Source: UMGS1649 sp045637095 | GTDB lineage: Bacteria > Bacillota > Clostridia > TANB77 > CAG-465 | Assembly: GCA_045637095.1 (NCBI GenBank) | Contig: JAZTYX010000001.1 | Coordinates: forward strand, 1 to 46,913 | Length of the DNA stretch: 46,913 bases | Direction of reading: 5' to 3' | In this document: positions 8,315-16,652 of the stretch, in pieces | Layout of the letters: each line of letters starts with the position of its first letter | Position numbering within the stretch: the stretch's first letter is position 1 | The notes under the pieces: generated by a model | Seen by the model: only the letters and a program-made list of their open reading frames with translations | Databases searched by the model: none | Told to the model about the DNA's origin: nothing | Position numbers and translations under genes: made by a program

Positions 8315-8324
8315 ATGTTTAATA

Positions 8325-8353
8325 TAGACAAAAAAATTAATATATAATAATAT
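8325..8353 (+). promoter_or_regulatory. promoter of pilin-like gene 8386
   Basis: TAGACA followed by an A-tract, 17-base spacer, TAATAT. The same layout recurs before 11606, 23909 and 39493. Confidence 0.55.
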
Positions 8354-8385
8354 AAATGTGTAGAATAAATAAGGAGATACAAAAG

Positions 8386-9402
8386 ATGAAAAGAGGAATA
8401 AGTTTAATAGTTTTAGTTATTACTATTATTGTAATGATAATATTAGCTGCAAGTGTAGTAATATCTTTATCTGACACGGGAATAATAAATAAAGCAAATC
8501 AAGCAGTACAAGTTACAGATGAAAAGCAAGTACAAGATTTAGCATCATTAGTTTGGGCGGAAGCTTATTTAGATCCAATTAAAAAAGAAAATATAGTAAA
8601 TGTTGTTAAGCAAGAACTAGAAAGACAAGGAATAACTGAAGAAAAGTGGGATATAACAGTATCAAATACAGGAGTATCTGTAACAATTAAAAAACCTGCG
8701 TATAATTTGGGTTCTATGATAACAACAGATAATTACGGAGACTTAGTAGATTATACAGTAACAGTTGATGGAAAGACATATAATAGCTGGCAAATATATT
8801 ATCATAACGATGATTATGTGTTTTTAATATTAAATGGTACTTTACCTAATAAGGTAAAACTTAATAAAGGAACAACTGTGGCGAGTTTAACAGAAGATGA
8901 ACTGAATTTATACAATAAGTTTAGAGTTGGAACTTCAGATAAATTCACATTAGCAGACACAGTAGATAGTAAGATAGGATATAATTGCAAAGCGGTTGCT
9001 CAATTAATAAAAGATTATGCAAATTTTGCTAATATGACAGCATATAATGGCAATGTTATAGGCGCAATTGGCTCGCCTACATTAGAATTATTAGCAGCAG
9101 GATGGAATGCGAAAAAATATACACCAACGATGGAACTTTCATTAGATACATTTGGATATAAAATAAATGATGCAATTTATTTAAAAGACTTAACTAGTGA
9201 TGGTTTATACGTAGGAGAATATAATTGTTGGGTAGCATCACCTTCTTCTAAAGGAAATGGTTATGCATTCCTTTCGATGCCAGGTTATGTAAGTTATGGT
9301 GACTGCAGCGGGGCGCAAAGTGTTAGACCTGTTGTTTGTTTAAAAGCTTCAATTCCAGCAACAATTGGAACAGGGGGTTATGATTTTAATTTGAAGAAAT
9401 AG
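8386..9402 (+). CDS. pilin-like surface protein with DUF6273-type C-terminal domain
   Basis: A 338-residue protein. Residues 1-45 are the shared module: a short basic head, then GISLIVLVITIIVMIILA and TGIINKANQA. It resembles a class III (type IV pilin) signal, but the Glu at +5 of classical pilins is Val. The C-terminal domain (WQIYYHNDDY to the end) includes CWVASPSSKG and SVRPVVCLKA, a layout I associate with DUF6273/C-type-lectin-like domains. It is the closest relative of the 24095 product. Here the corresponding 3' region uses native A-ending codons. The start is the ATG at 8386 after AAGGAG; an upstream in-frame ATG at 8356 lacks a ribosome binding site. Confidence 0.82.
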   Translation: MKRGISLIVLVITIIVMIILAASVVISLSDTGIINKANQAVQVTDEKQVQDLASLVWAEAYLDPIKKENIVNVVKQELERQGITEEKWDITVSNTGVSVTIKKPAYNLGSMITTDNYGDLVDYTVTVDGKTYNSWQIYYHNDDYVFLILNGTLPNKVKLNKGTTVASLTEDELNLYNKFRVGTSDKFTLADTVDSKIGYNCKAVAQLIKDYANFANMTAYNGNVIGAIGSPTLELLAAGWNAKKYTPTMELSLDTFGYKINDAIYLKDLTSDGLYVGEYNCWVASPSSKGNGYAFLSMPGYVSYGDCSGAQSVRPVVCLKASIPATIGTGGYDFNLKK

Positions 9403-9407
9403 CGTTG

Positions 9408-9446
9408 AAAAAAGAGTAGATTCTTTATGAGTCTATTCTTTTTTTT
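9408..9446 (+). terminator. intrinsic terminator
   Basis: AAAAGAGTAGA pairs with TCTATTCTTTT (one G-T wobble), then a long T run. Confidence 0.88.
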
Positions 9447-9472
9447 ACTTAATGGAGATATTTGCATATAAT
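9444..9472 (+). promoter_or_regulatory. promoter of the mazF-like gene
   Basis: TTTACT, 17-base spacer, TATAAT ending 14 bases before the ATG. The leader would be only about 8 bases and the AGGTGG site would sit at its extreme 5' end. Confidence 0.6.
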
Positions 9473-9486
9473 ACATTAGGTGGATT

Positions 9487-9867
9487 ATGAAACGTGGAGA
9501 TATATACTATGCGGATTTAGGTGATGTGGTAGGCAGTGAACAGTTTGGTCTTAGGCCTGTTGTTATTGTACAAAATAATATAGGGAATAAATATAGTAAA
9601 ACAGTAATTGTTTTACCTATAACATCTAAGGTAAAAAAGGAACTACCAACTCACATTAAAATAGAGGGTAGGAATTTTGGCCTTGAAAAAGATTCAATAA
9701 TTCTTGCAGAACAAATTAGAACTATAGATAAAAGCAGATTAAAAAAGCGCATTGGAAAGATAGATAAAACCGTTTTAAATGAGATAAAACAAGCCCTAAT
9801 AATTAGTTGTGGACTAAGAGGAAATGTTACTTTTTTAGAGCTTTTTAAGAAATTTCAAAATATGTGA
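9487..9867 (+). CDS. MazF/PemK-family endoribonuclease toxin, without adjacent antitoxin
   Basis: A 126-residue SH3-like barrel protein of the MazF/EndoA family, which cleaves mRNA at short sequence motifs. It begins KRGDIYYADLGDVVGSEQFG (residues 2-21) followed by LRPVVIVQNN, with VLPITS in the next strand and ILAEQIRTIDKSRLKKRIG carrying the conserved Arg. No antitoxin gene precedes it: only 84 bases separate it from the terminated pilin-like gene, and downstream lies an unrelated hydrolase. It could be an orphan or pair with an antitoxin elsewhere. The ribosome binding site AGGTGG overlaps the predicted transcription start. Confidence 0.9.
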   Translation: MKRGDIYYADLGDVVGSEQFGLRPVVIVQNNIGNKYSKTVIVLPITSKVKKELPTHIKIEGRNFGLEKDSIILAEQIRTIDKSRLKKRIGKIDKTVLNEIKQALIISCGLRGNVTFLELFKKFQNM

Positions 9868-9886
9868 CAAAATGTGACTAATTTCC

Positions 9887-9915
9887 TTGCAATATGTTTT
9901 TTAGAATGTTAAAAT
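9887..9915 (+). promoter_or_regulatory. promoter of the beta-CASP hydrolase gene
   Basis: TTGCAA, 17-base spacer, TAAAAT; identical hexamers to the rpmB promoter at 35136. Confidence 0.8.
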
Positions 9916-9966
9916 AAAGTCAGTAGTATATAAAATTACTCTAATATAATTAAAGGAGAATAGCAT

Positions 9967-11481
9967 ATGGACAGTAGACTAAAAATCAAAGCTTATGTAA
10001 CATCGTACTCTGAGGAAGTCACTGGCAGCTGCAATCATGTGAAGGTTGACTGGCCGGATGGTCGGGAACTTTCGTTTGTAGTGGATTGTGGATTGTTCCA
10101 GGAAAAAGAACATTTAGAAAGGAATGCTGAGAAGTTCGGTTTTACGCCAAGCAACATCGCTTTTGCGATTGCAACTCACGTACACACTGACCATGTTGGT
10201 CGGTTCCCTTACCTTGTAAAGAAAGGTTTTATGGGTAGAATCTACACTACCGAAGAAACCAGACAGTTGTTGCCCGCTATCTTGAATGAGACGTGCGACA
10301 GAATGCAAGAAGAGTACGAAGTTGCTCTCAAAAAGTACAAAGCAGAGAAACAAGCAGTGCGCAAAGCAAAGCTTGATTCGAAGGGCCGCGGCAAGAGAGA
10401 TAAACAGCGTAGGGAGTATACCAAGGATAAGCCTAAGGCTGTGACTCACATGCCCGTTTTAATTTTTGAAAGAAAAGACATTGATGTCTGCTTAGATAGA
10501 GTTAACACGGTAGCACCTTTTGAAACTTTCTATCCTGCAGAAGGTCTCGAAGTAACATTTTATCCTAACGCTCATATCGGCGGTGCGGTTCTCGTACACG
10601 TAAGAGCTTACGATGAAAATGAGGAGTTGAACTTCTTGTTCACTGGAGACCTGGGAATGACAAATCCTGTCACTGGCGGAGAAACCATTATCCCTGATGA
10701 AGTCTGTGAAAAAATTGACTTTGTCGTATCTGAAGCAACCTACGGAGCGTCTGATGGTCCTCGTGATGATGAAGGCGAAAGACAGAGACATATTAAAATT
10801 CTGGAAAGCGTATATAAGAAACGCGGAACAGTAATGTATATGTCAAACTCTCTCGAGAGACCTCAGAAGGTCTGTGCTGACCTGGTAAGCATGCAGAAGG
10901 AAAATGTATTTGAAGGAATCAAGGATTTCAAAATCTATTTTGACTCCACGTTCGGAATCAAATGCCATTCCAAGTATGTCAAGCTTTACGGCGAGGACTA
11001 TGTTCCTGAGAAGTTCCAAATCATCGATAAGACCACTCGCGACATCGTAGCCGCAGAAGAAGGACCTAAGATGATTATCTGCACATCGCCGAGACTCTAT
11101 CAAGGTTCGTTCGTAACGTATGGTTCTAAGATGCTTGCAAGCAAGAATGTAACGCTTATCTTCGTAGCATACATTCCTGAGAATGTAAGAAACATCGTAA
11201 ACCTGCCTCGTGGTACTGAGATTGACTACATGGGAGAAAAAGTCAGACTCATGTGTAAGATGTATAACTTCGGTTATTACTCTTCTCACATCACTCCTGA
11301 GGATTTGGACGAGTTCCTTGCAAGGTTCACAAATGCAAAAGCACTTCTTTTCAACCATGGTACTGTAGAAGCTAAGACAAACTATGTAAGACGATACAAG
11401 ACAGATGAGAACTCCACTCACAATCTCTTGTTCGGAAGAACGGTTATGCTTACTTCTGACGGAATCAAGAAGTATTTCTAA
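9967..11481 (+). CDS. metallo-beta-lactamase/beta-CASP fold hydrolase (RNase J/CPSF-like), GC-richer codons
   Basis: A 504-residue metallo-hydrolase. Zinc ligands are H71xH73xD75H76, H203 (NAHIGG) and D228 (FTGDLG). After SEATYG (255-260) comes a beta-CASP cap, and late histidines H441 (SSHIT) and H464 (FNHGT) match motifs B/C. Such enzymes are mostly RNA or DNA nucleases, so nuclease activity is likely but unproven. Residues about 111-160 form a very Lys/Arg/Glu-rich helical insertion within the MBL domain. Codon use is distinctly GC-richer than in neighbours. It is a single-gene unit with AAAGGAG, its own promoter and its own terminator. Confidence 0.88.
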   Translation: MDSRLKIKAYVTSYSEEVTGSCNHVKVDWPDGRELSFVVDCGLFQEKEHLERNAEKFGFTPSNIAFAIATHVHTDHVGRFPYLVKKGFMGRIYTTEETRQLLPAILNETCDRMQEEYEVALKKYKAEKQAVRKAKLDSKGRGKRDKQRREYTKDKPKAVTHMPVLIFERKDIDVCLDRVNTVAPFETFYPAEGLEVTFYPNAHIGGAVLVHVRAYDENEELNFLFTGDLGMTNPVTGGETIIPDEVCEKIDFVVSEATYGASDGPRDDEGERQRHIKILESVYKKRGTVMYMSNSLERPQKVCADLVSMQKENVFEGIKDFKIYFDSTFGIKCHSKYVKLYGEDYVPEKFQIIDKTTRDIVAAEEGPKMIICTSPRLYQGSFVTYGSKMLASKNVTLIFVAYIPENVRNIVNLPRGTEIDYMGEKVRLMCKMYNFGYYSSHITPEDLDEFLARFTNAKALLFNHGTVEAKTNYVRRYKTDENSTHNLLFGRTVMLTSDGIKKYF

Positions 11482-11498
11482 GCTTAAGTCTCAAACTA

Positions 11499-11530
11499 GG
11501 GCTAACACCTAAAGGTGTTAGCTCTTTTTT
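11499..11530 (+). terminator. strong intrinsic terminator
   Basis: GGGCTAACACC and GGTGTTAGCTC pair, followed by TTTTTT. Confidence 0.93.
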
Positions 11531-11551
11531 GCGTAAAAGCGTGGATATATA

Positions 11552-11580
11552 TAGACAAAAAAGAAAATATGTAATAGTAT
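11552..11580 (+). promoter_or_regulatory. promoter of the DUF3592-like gene
   Basis: TAGACA, 17-base spacer, TAGTAT, with the A-tract seen upstream of 8386 and 23909. Confidence 0.55.
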
Positions 11581-11605
11581 TTTGTATATATAATGAGGTA
11601 AATAT

Positions 11606-12526
11606 ATGAATAATAAAAAGGGAGCTGCTCAAATATTCGTGGTAATAATGTTAATAGGTGCCACACTAATAGCAGCTGGAGTAATGAGCACTATTAGAAA
11701 TAAAGAATATACAAAATATTATGTTGAAACAAAAGGTGTATTTTCTGGTACGGATATATATTCAAGCGATTATGATGGGACAACATATAGTTTACAATAT
11801 GAATATGTAGTAGATGGAGAGAAGTATTATATAGCAACAGATTATGGTACAGGAATAATACCTAAAGATGGAACAGTTAAAACTATAAGATATAATCCAG
11901 ATAATCCAAGTGAAGCTGTTATTGCTGGAAATACAACAAGTATGATTTTTTATGTTATAGGGTTTATGTTTTTCTTTATTCCATTAGTGTTTATTGTAAC
12001 TGAATCAAACAGTAAAGAAGCTGATGAGAGAAAAAGAAAAATGAAAGAAAGATTAATACCAATATTAATGGGAGTAATATTTGCTGGTCTAGGAATTGGA
12101 GTATATTTCCTTATGTGTAGCGGTTCAGATGATATTTCCTTAAAAAGTGCATGGAATACATCGGGCTTTCTAATCGTAATACCTATATTATTTGCGGTAG
12201 TAGGTATATATATATTGTTTTCCTCAATATTGCCTAGAAAAGCAAAAGAAATTGTGGTAAAAGTTGAAGAAATAATAGACCTTGAGAATGGAGCATATAA
12301 TATTATATTTGCAGATCAAACTGAAACTTTAATAGGTGAAAAAACAGGCATGTATGGTCGTTATATATATAATACAAACCAAGTAAATAAATTTTCTAAA
12401 GATAAGAAATTTAGATTCAATTTATATAAATATAGTGTAATGTTTCAAATAGTACGTGTTTCAGAAGTGGTTAGTTATATAAGCCTTAATATGTTTAATG
12501 ATGAAGATTTTGAAGAAGTAATGTAA
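11606..12526 (+). CDS. membrane protein with DUF3592-like extracytoplasmic region
   Basis: A 306-residue protein with a membrane segment near residues 8-26, then a beta-rich stretch (YSLQYEYVVDGEKYYIATDY and IRYNPDNPSEAVI) that matches the DUF3592 pattern of YxYxVxGxxY and YNPxNP. Further membrane segments lie at about 112-132, 150-170 and 187-207, with a cytoplasmic C-terminal domain of about 95 residues. The function of the family is unknown. It is monocistronic, with promoter and terminator. Confidence 0.7.
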   Translation: MNNKKGAAQIFVVIMLIGATLIAAGVMSTIRNKEYTKYYVETKGVFSGTDIYSSDYDGTTYSLQYEYVVDGEKYYIATDYGTGIIPKDGTVKTIRYNPDNPSEAVIAGNTTSMIFYVIGFMFFFIPLVFIVTESNSKEADERKRKMKERLIPILMGVIFAGLGIGVYFLMCSGSDDISLKSAWNTSGFLIVIPILFAVVGIYILFSSILPRKAKEIVVKVEEIIDLENGAYNIIFADQTETLIGEKTGMYGRYIYNTNQVNKFSKDKKFRFNLYKYSVMFQIVRVSEVVSYISLNMFNDEDFEEVM

Positions 12527-12536
12527 TAGAATATAT

Positions 12537-12565
12537 AGAATAGACAGAAAGGTCTATTCTTTTTT
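12537..12565 (+). terminator. intrinsic terminator
   Basis: AGAATAGAC-AGAAAG-GTCTATTCT followed by five T residues. Confidence 0.9.
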
Positions 12566-12596
12566 GTGTAAAAAAACACATAAATTTACAGTAAAC

Positions 12597-12625
12597 TTGC
12601 AACATTTTCGCTTTTTTGGTAGAAT
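12597..12625 (+). promoter_or_regulatory. promoter of the Mbeg1-rlmD-plsC operon
   Basis: TTGCAA, 17-base spacer, TAGAAT. Confidence 0.75.
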
Positions 12626-12654
12626 ATTATATGTAAAAATTTGAGGTGGTATAT

Positions 12655-13797
12655 ATGGCAAACGTATTAGATTATATAAAATGGAGAGGGGATTTAAGTG
12701 TTATACAAGATGGCTTTAATGAAGTAGATGGATTAATACTTTCTAGAGCATCATATTTTCCTTTTGAATCTTTGATGAAAGAAGGAGAAACAGTTACATT
12801 TAGAGAATTAGGTGAAAGATATTCTAAACTCGATGTAAAGACATTAAACATCCTTTGGCCAGATGATGTGGATCTAATACCTGCTATGGGTTCTTGTAAA
12901 AGATTTGGTGAAATGCAAGTAACTAAATATGACCATAAGATTATAAAAGAAAAAGATATTCAATATGCAGCTGTAACTATACTTATGCCAAACGATACAA
13001 TCTATGTATCTTACAGAGGGACAGATAGTACTGTAGTAGGTTGGAAGGAAGACCTTAATATGACATTTATGACTCATGTTGCATCTCAAATTGAAGGTGT
13101 TAAATATTTAGAAAAAGTAGCTAAAGAATTTGGGGATAAAAAGATATTGGTTGGCGGACATTCTAAGGGTGGTAATGTTGCGGTATATTCTGCAATGTTT
13201 GCAAGTAAAGATGTTAACGACAGAATTGTTACTGTATACAACAACGAAGGCCCTGGATTTAATAGAGAAATACTTGAAACTGAAGAATATAAAGAAATTA
13301 TTAAAAAGGTAGAAACATATATTCCGCAAGACGCAATCTTTGGTAGAATGCTATATAACGAAGGCAGATATACAGTTGTTAAAAGTAACGAATTTGGTGT
13401 TATGCAACACGATTTATATAGCTGGGAAATTGAAGGAAATAGTTTTGTAAAACTTAAAGAAGTAACAAACGGAAGTAAGTTTATAGATAAAGCGTTAAAG
13501 GATTGGTTAGAGAAAACAGATCCTAAGAAACGTGAACAAGTAATAGAAACTGTGTTTGAAATAATAGACACAACAAATATAGAATCATTTAAAGAACTTG
13601 TTAAAAATCCAATTGTTAAAGCAAAAACTTTACTAGGAGCATACAATGGCTTAGATGAAGAAACAAAAGATATGGTTGTTAAAACAATAACAATGTTATT
13701 TAAGATAATGAAAGATAATTTTGTAGAAGAAACAAAATTAAAAAGTAAAGCTAAAAAAGAAGGGAAAAAGAATGTTAGAACTGAACAAACAGTATAG
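12655..13797 (+). CDS. Mbeg1-like (DUF2974) alpha/beta hydrolase
   Basis: A 380-residue cytoplasmic protein. The nucleophile elbow GGHSKGGNVAVYSA (about 166-179) has the GxSxG pattern, preceded by YVSYRGTDSTVVGWKEDLNM and followed by VYNNEGPGF, as in Mbeg1-like hydrolases. A lipase or esterase role is plausible; the substrate is unknown. A GTG at 12646 would lengthen it, but GAGGTGG at 12643-12649 points to the ATG at 12655. Its 3' end overlaps rlmD by 26 bases, so the two are translationally coupled. Confidence 0.85.
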   Translation: MANVLDYIKWRGDLSVIQDGFNEVDGLILSRASYFPFESLMKEGETVTFRELGERYSKLDVKTLNILWPDDVDLIPAMGSCKRFGEMQVTKYDHKIIKEKDIQYAAVTILMPNDTIYVSYRGTDSTVVGWKEDLNMTFMTHVASQIEGVKYLEKVAKEFGDKKILVGGHSKGGNVAVYSAMFASKDVNDRIVTVYNNEGPGFNREILETEEYKEIIKKVETYIPQDAIFGRMLYNEGRYTVVKSNEFGVMQHDLYSWEIEGNSFVKLKEVTNGSKFIDKALKDWLEKTDPKKREQVIETVFEIIDTTNIESFKELVKNPIVKAKTLLGAYNGLDEETKDMVVKTITMLFKIMKDNFVEETKLKSKAKKEGKKNVRTEQTV

Positions 13798-15133
13798 CTT
13801 CAAAATTAAAGATGTTGGTATGAACTTTGAAGGGGTAACAAAAACAGAAGACGGACTTACTGTATTTGTACCTGGCACACTTAAAGATGAAAAAGTAGTA
13901 GCTAAAATAATTAAAGTTAATAAAAACTATGCTTTAGGAGATTTAAGGGAAATAAAAGAAGCTTCTAAAAGAAGAGTTAAACCTGTATGCGCATATTATG
14001 ATAGATGTGGTGGCTGTGAAGCTATGCATACAGACTATGCTAATACTTTAGAAATAAAGAAAGAAAAAGTAGTAAATAATATAAAGAAACAAGGATTAGA
14101 TGAAAATCTTGTTACAGATATATTTGGCATGGATAAACCATACTATTACAGAAATAAAGTTCAATATCCAATGTTAAACCGTAATGGTAAAAACTATGTT
14201 GGCATGTATGAAAAAGGTAGCCATGATTTAGTAAACAACAAAGAGTGTTATATACAAGATGAAACAACACATAAAGTTGCAAGAAGACTATTTGAACTTT
14301 TAGATAAAGAAAAGTTTGTAGGATACAATGAAAAAACGCTTAAAGGTGATGTGCGTAACATAATGGTTAGACGTGGTATACATACTGATGAGGTTATGTG
14401 TGTATTAGTTGTAACAAATAAGTGCTTTGCAAAAGATACTAGAATGGATAATGTAGTAAAAGAAATTACTAAAGAATATCCAAATATTAAATCTTTTGTA
14501 TTAAATATAAATAGCAAAAATACAAATGTAATACTTTCAGATGAGAATGTATGTATTTATGGAAATGAATATATAACAGATAAAATAGGAGAGTATACAT
14601 TTAAGATTACAGCAGATTCATTCTTCCAAGTAAATACGCTTCAAGCAGAAGTGTTATATAATCTTCTAAAAACAGAAATGGAGTTAGAAAAGGATAAAAC
14701 TGTGCTAGAGTTATATAGTGGAGTTGGAAGTATAGGTATATATTTATCTAAAGAAGTAAAAGATATATATGCAGTAGAAATTGTAGAATCTGCAGTAGAA
14801 GCTGCTAAAGAAAATGCTAGAATAAATAATGTAGAAAATGTAATACATGTTTTAGGAGATGCTACATGTGAAACATTAAAACTTAAAGAGCAAGGTAAGT
14901 TTTTTGATTACATAGTAGTGGATCCACCAAGAAAAGGTTTAGATGAACAAGGAGTAGAATTAATACTTACACTTGAACCTGAAAAGATTGGATATGTAAG
15001 TTGTAATTCTGCAACACTTGCAAGAGACTTAAAGCTACTATCTACTAAATATGATATTAAGAATGTAAAAATGGTAGATATGTTCCCTTGGACAAGTCAT
15101 ATAGAATGTGTTTGTGTGCTGTCAAAGAAATAA
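13772..15133 (+). CDS. rlmD: 23S rRNA (uracil-C5)-methyltransferase, RlmD/RumA family
   Basis: A SAM-dependent m5U methyltransferase of 453 residues. An N-terminal TRAM domain occupies about 1-60. Cysteines C73, C79 and C82 (CAYYDRCGGC), plus one in NNKECYIQ, would bind a 4Fe-4S cluster. The catalytic part shows ELYSGVGSIGIYL (SAM site), VVDPPRKGL and SCNSATLARD with the catalytic Cys. In Firmicutes one such enzyme (RlmCD) often modifies both U747 and U1939; which site applies here cannot be read from sequence. Confidence 0.92.
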   Translation: MLELNKQYSFKIKDVGMNFEGVTKTEDGLTVFVPGTLKDEKVVAKIIKVNKNYALGDLREIKEASKRRVKPVCAYYDRCGGCEAMHTDYANTLEIKKEKVVNNIKKQGLDENLVTDIFGMDKPYYYRNKVQYPMLNRNGKNYVGMYEKGSHDLVNNKECYIQDETTHKVARRLFELLDKEKFVGYNEKTLKGDVRNIMVRRGIHTDEVMCVLVVTNKCFAKDTRMDNVVKEITKEYPNIKSFVLNINSKNTNVILSDENVCIYGNEYITDKIGEYTFKITADSFFQVNTLQAEVLYNLLKTEMELEKDKTVLELYSGVGSIGIYLSKEVKDIYAVEIVESAVEAAKENARINNVENVIHVLGDATCETLKLKEQGKFFDYIVVDPPRKGLDEQGVELILTLEPEKIGYVSCNSATLARDLKLLSTKYDIKNVKMVDMFPWTSHIECVCVLSKK

Positions 15134-15157
15134 ATTAGAATTTGAGGAGAAGATTTT

Positions 15158-15325
15158 ATGGAAAAGGTTTTTCATGTAATTAGCTGTGCAGCTGGCGCTG
15201 GAATGATTGGTTTCTTTGCAAATCAGTTAGATACAGTTGTGGGATGTGTGTTCTTTTCGCTTGGAATTACTTTACTCGTTGGTTCAATCATTCTGGTATC
15301 AAAACAGGATAAAGAGAACAAGTAA
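15158..15325 (+). CDS. small two-pass membrane protein (55 aa), GC-richer codons
   Basis: A 55-residue ORF beginning MEKVFHVISCAAGAGMIGFF and ending SKQDKENK. GAGGAG lies eight bases before the ATG. Two hydrophobic helices are visible at about 4-21 and 26-47, joined by NQLD, with a charged tail. It sits 24 bases after rlmD without its own promoter, so it is probably cotranscribed. Codons such as CTC, GGC, ATC and CTG differ from the flanking genes. No family recognised. Confidence 0.7.
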   Translation: MEKVFHVISCAAGAGMIGFFANQLDTVVGCVFFSLGITLLVGSIILVSKQDKENK

Positions 15326-15370
15326 ATTCCAGCAGCAATGGAACTTAAGAAATAGAAAGGTGAAATTCTT

Positions 15371-15730
15371 ATGTGGACAGAAAGAGAAAAAGAATTAACA
15401 GATTTAATTAATATAGAGAAGTATATAGATGAAATGGATAATTTTCATGATTATATGATAGGAGATATATCATATAACTCAGAAAAACAAGAAGCAAGAA
15501 TTTGTGTTGAAACTGAACATGATGTAAAGAAAAGCTCTAAAGAGGGGCTTATATGGAATTTTGAGTTTGAACAAGCAACAAACATCTTAATTAGCGTAGA
15601 TTCAATGCTTTCGTGTTATGTTCATGAAATAACAGTAGAAGATGGCCAAGTCCATTTTTGGTTAACTAATGGAAATATATATGTTAAAGCAAATAAAGTT
15701 AAATTAGGAATACCACGTAAGGATAAATAG
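15371..15730 (+). CDS. uncharacterised 119-residue protein
   Basis: An acidic, probably soluble protein with no signal peptide. It contains DNFHDYMIGDISYN, then WNFEFEQATNILISVDSML and a strand-rich end with VHFWLTNGNIYVKA. The alternating strand pattern suggests a small beta-sheet domain. I do not recognise the family. It lies between the 55-residue membrane protein and plsC on the same transcript, with AAAGGTG before the ATG. Confidence 0.7.
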   Translation: MWTEREKELTDLINIEKYIDEMDNFHDYMIGDISYNSEKQEARICVETEHDVKKSSKEGLIWNFEFEQATNILISVDSMLSCYVHEITVEDGQVHFWLTNGNIYVKANKVKLGIPRKDK

Positions 15731-15755
15731 AAAGGATATATTAAAGGAAAAAACA

Positions 15756-16508
15756 ATGATTAGATATTATTATACTATAATAAGGAATGCTAAAAAAATT
15801 CTAAGTGTAGTAAAAACAATGAATAATATGATTGAAGAATTAAAAATAGAACCAGAAAAGTATAGTCAAGAAGATATATATAAATATGCAATAGATAATA
15901 TTGTAGAGACTATGCAAAGAACTGGCAATATAACAACAAAAGTATTTGGAGAAGAAAATTTACCTAAAGAGGGTGGATATGTAATGTATCCGAATCATCA
16001 AGGTAAATATGATGTTTATGGCATAGTATCAGCACATAAAGAACCACTAACTTTTGTTATGGATATAGAAAAGTCATATACCATAGGTGTAACGCAATTA
16101 GTAGAATTATTAAAAGCTAAAAGATTAAATAAAAAAGATAATAGACAAGGTATTGTAGTTATTAATCAAGTTGCTGAGGAAGTAAAACAAGGAAGAAAAT
16201 ATGTATTATTCCCTGAGGGTGCATACGAAGGAAAACATCCGGATGGTTTATTAGAATTTAGATCAGGATGCTTCAAGATAAACTTGAAATCTAAAGTGCC
16301 AATTGTACCAGTTGTATTAGTAAATTCGCATTTACCATATAACAGTTGGTATTTAGGTAAAATAGTAACAGAAGTTCATTACCTTGAACCAATGTATTAC
16401 GAAGAATACAAGGATATGACTACTAGAGAAATTAGAGATGTAGTTAAAACAAGAATAGCAAACAAGATAGCAGAGATACAAGAAAATAAAAAGAAGAATA
16501 AAAAGTAA
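15756..16508 (+). CDS. plsC: 1-acyl-sn-glycerol-3-phosphate acyltransferase-like protein
   Basis: A PlsC-superfamily acyltransferase of 250 residues. The catalytic block I His-X4-Asp is present as NHQGKYD (H81, D86) and block III as FPEGAYE (152-158). The substrate strand VPIVPVVLVNS is also present. The second motif position is Gln where many family members have Arg or Ser. It probably makes phosphatidic acid at the inner membrane face, though other acyl-acceptor substrates are possible. Last gene of the operon, ended by a 14-pair terminator. Confidence 0.82.
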   Translation: MIRYYYTIIRNAKKILSVVKTMNNMIEELKIEPEKYSQEDIYKYAIDNIVETMQRTGNITTKVFGEENLPKEGGYVMYPNHQGKYDVYGIVSAHKEPLTFVMDIEKSYTIGVTQLVELLKAKRLNKKDNRQGIVVINQVAEEVKQGRKYVLFPEGAYEGKHPDGLLEFRSGCFKINLKSKVPIVPVVLVNSHLPYNSWYLGKIVTEVHYLEPMYYEEYKDMTTREIRDVVKTRIANKIAEIQENKKKNKK

Positions 16509-16543
16509 AATAAAACTATCCAGGAATGGATGGTTTTATTTTT
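16509..16543 (+). terminator. intrinsic terminator, copy A of a repeated hairpin
   Basis: AATAAAACTATCCA-GGAA-TGGATGGTTTTATT then TTT. A near-identical hairpin stands at 18983-19014. Confidence 0.85.
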
Positions 16544-16652
16544 ATATAGTACATAAATTAAAATAATTAATTAAATGTATTTTCAAAACTATTCTTGTTT
16601 GATAGAATGTAATCAGTAATGGATAAAACAGATGAAAAAACTAGGAGGATAA

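Noticed and set aside
13086..13646. 186-residue minus-strand ORF
   Set aside because: Shadow of the Mbeg1-like hydrolase gene; low-complexity Ser/Leu composition and no ribosome binding site.
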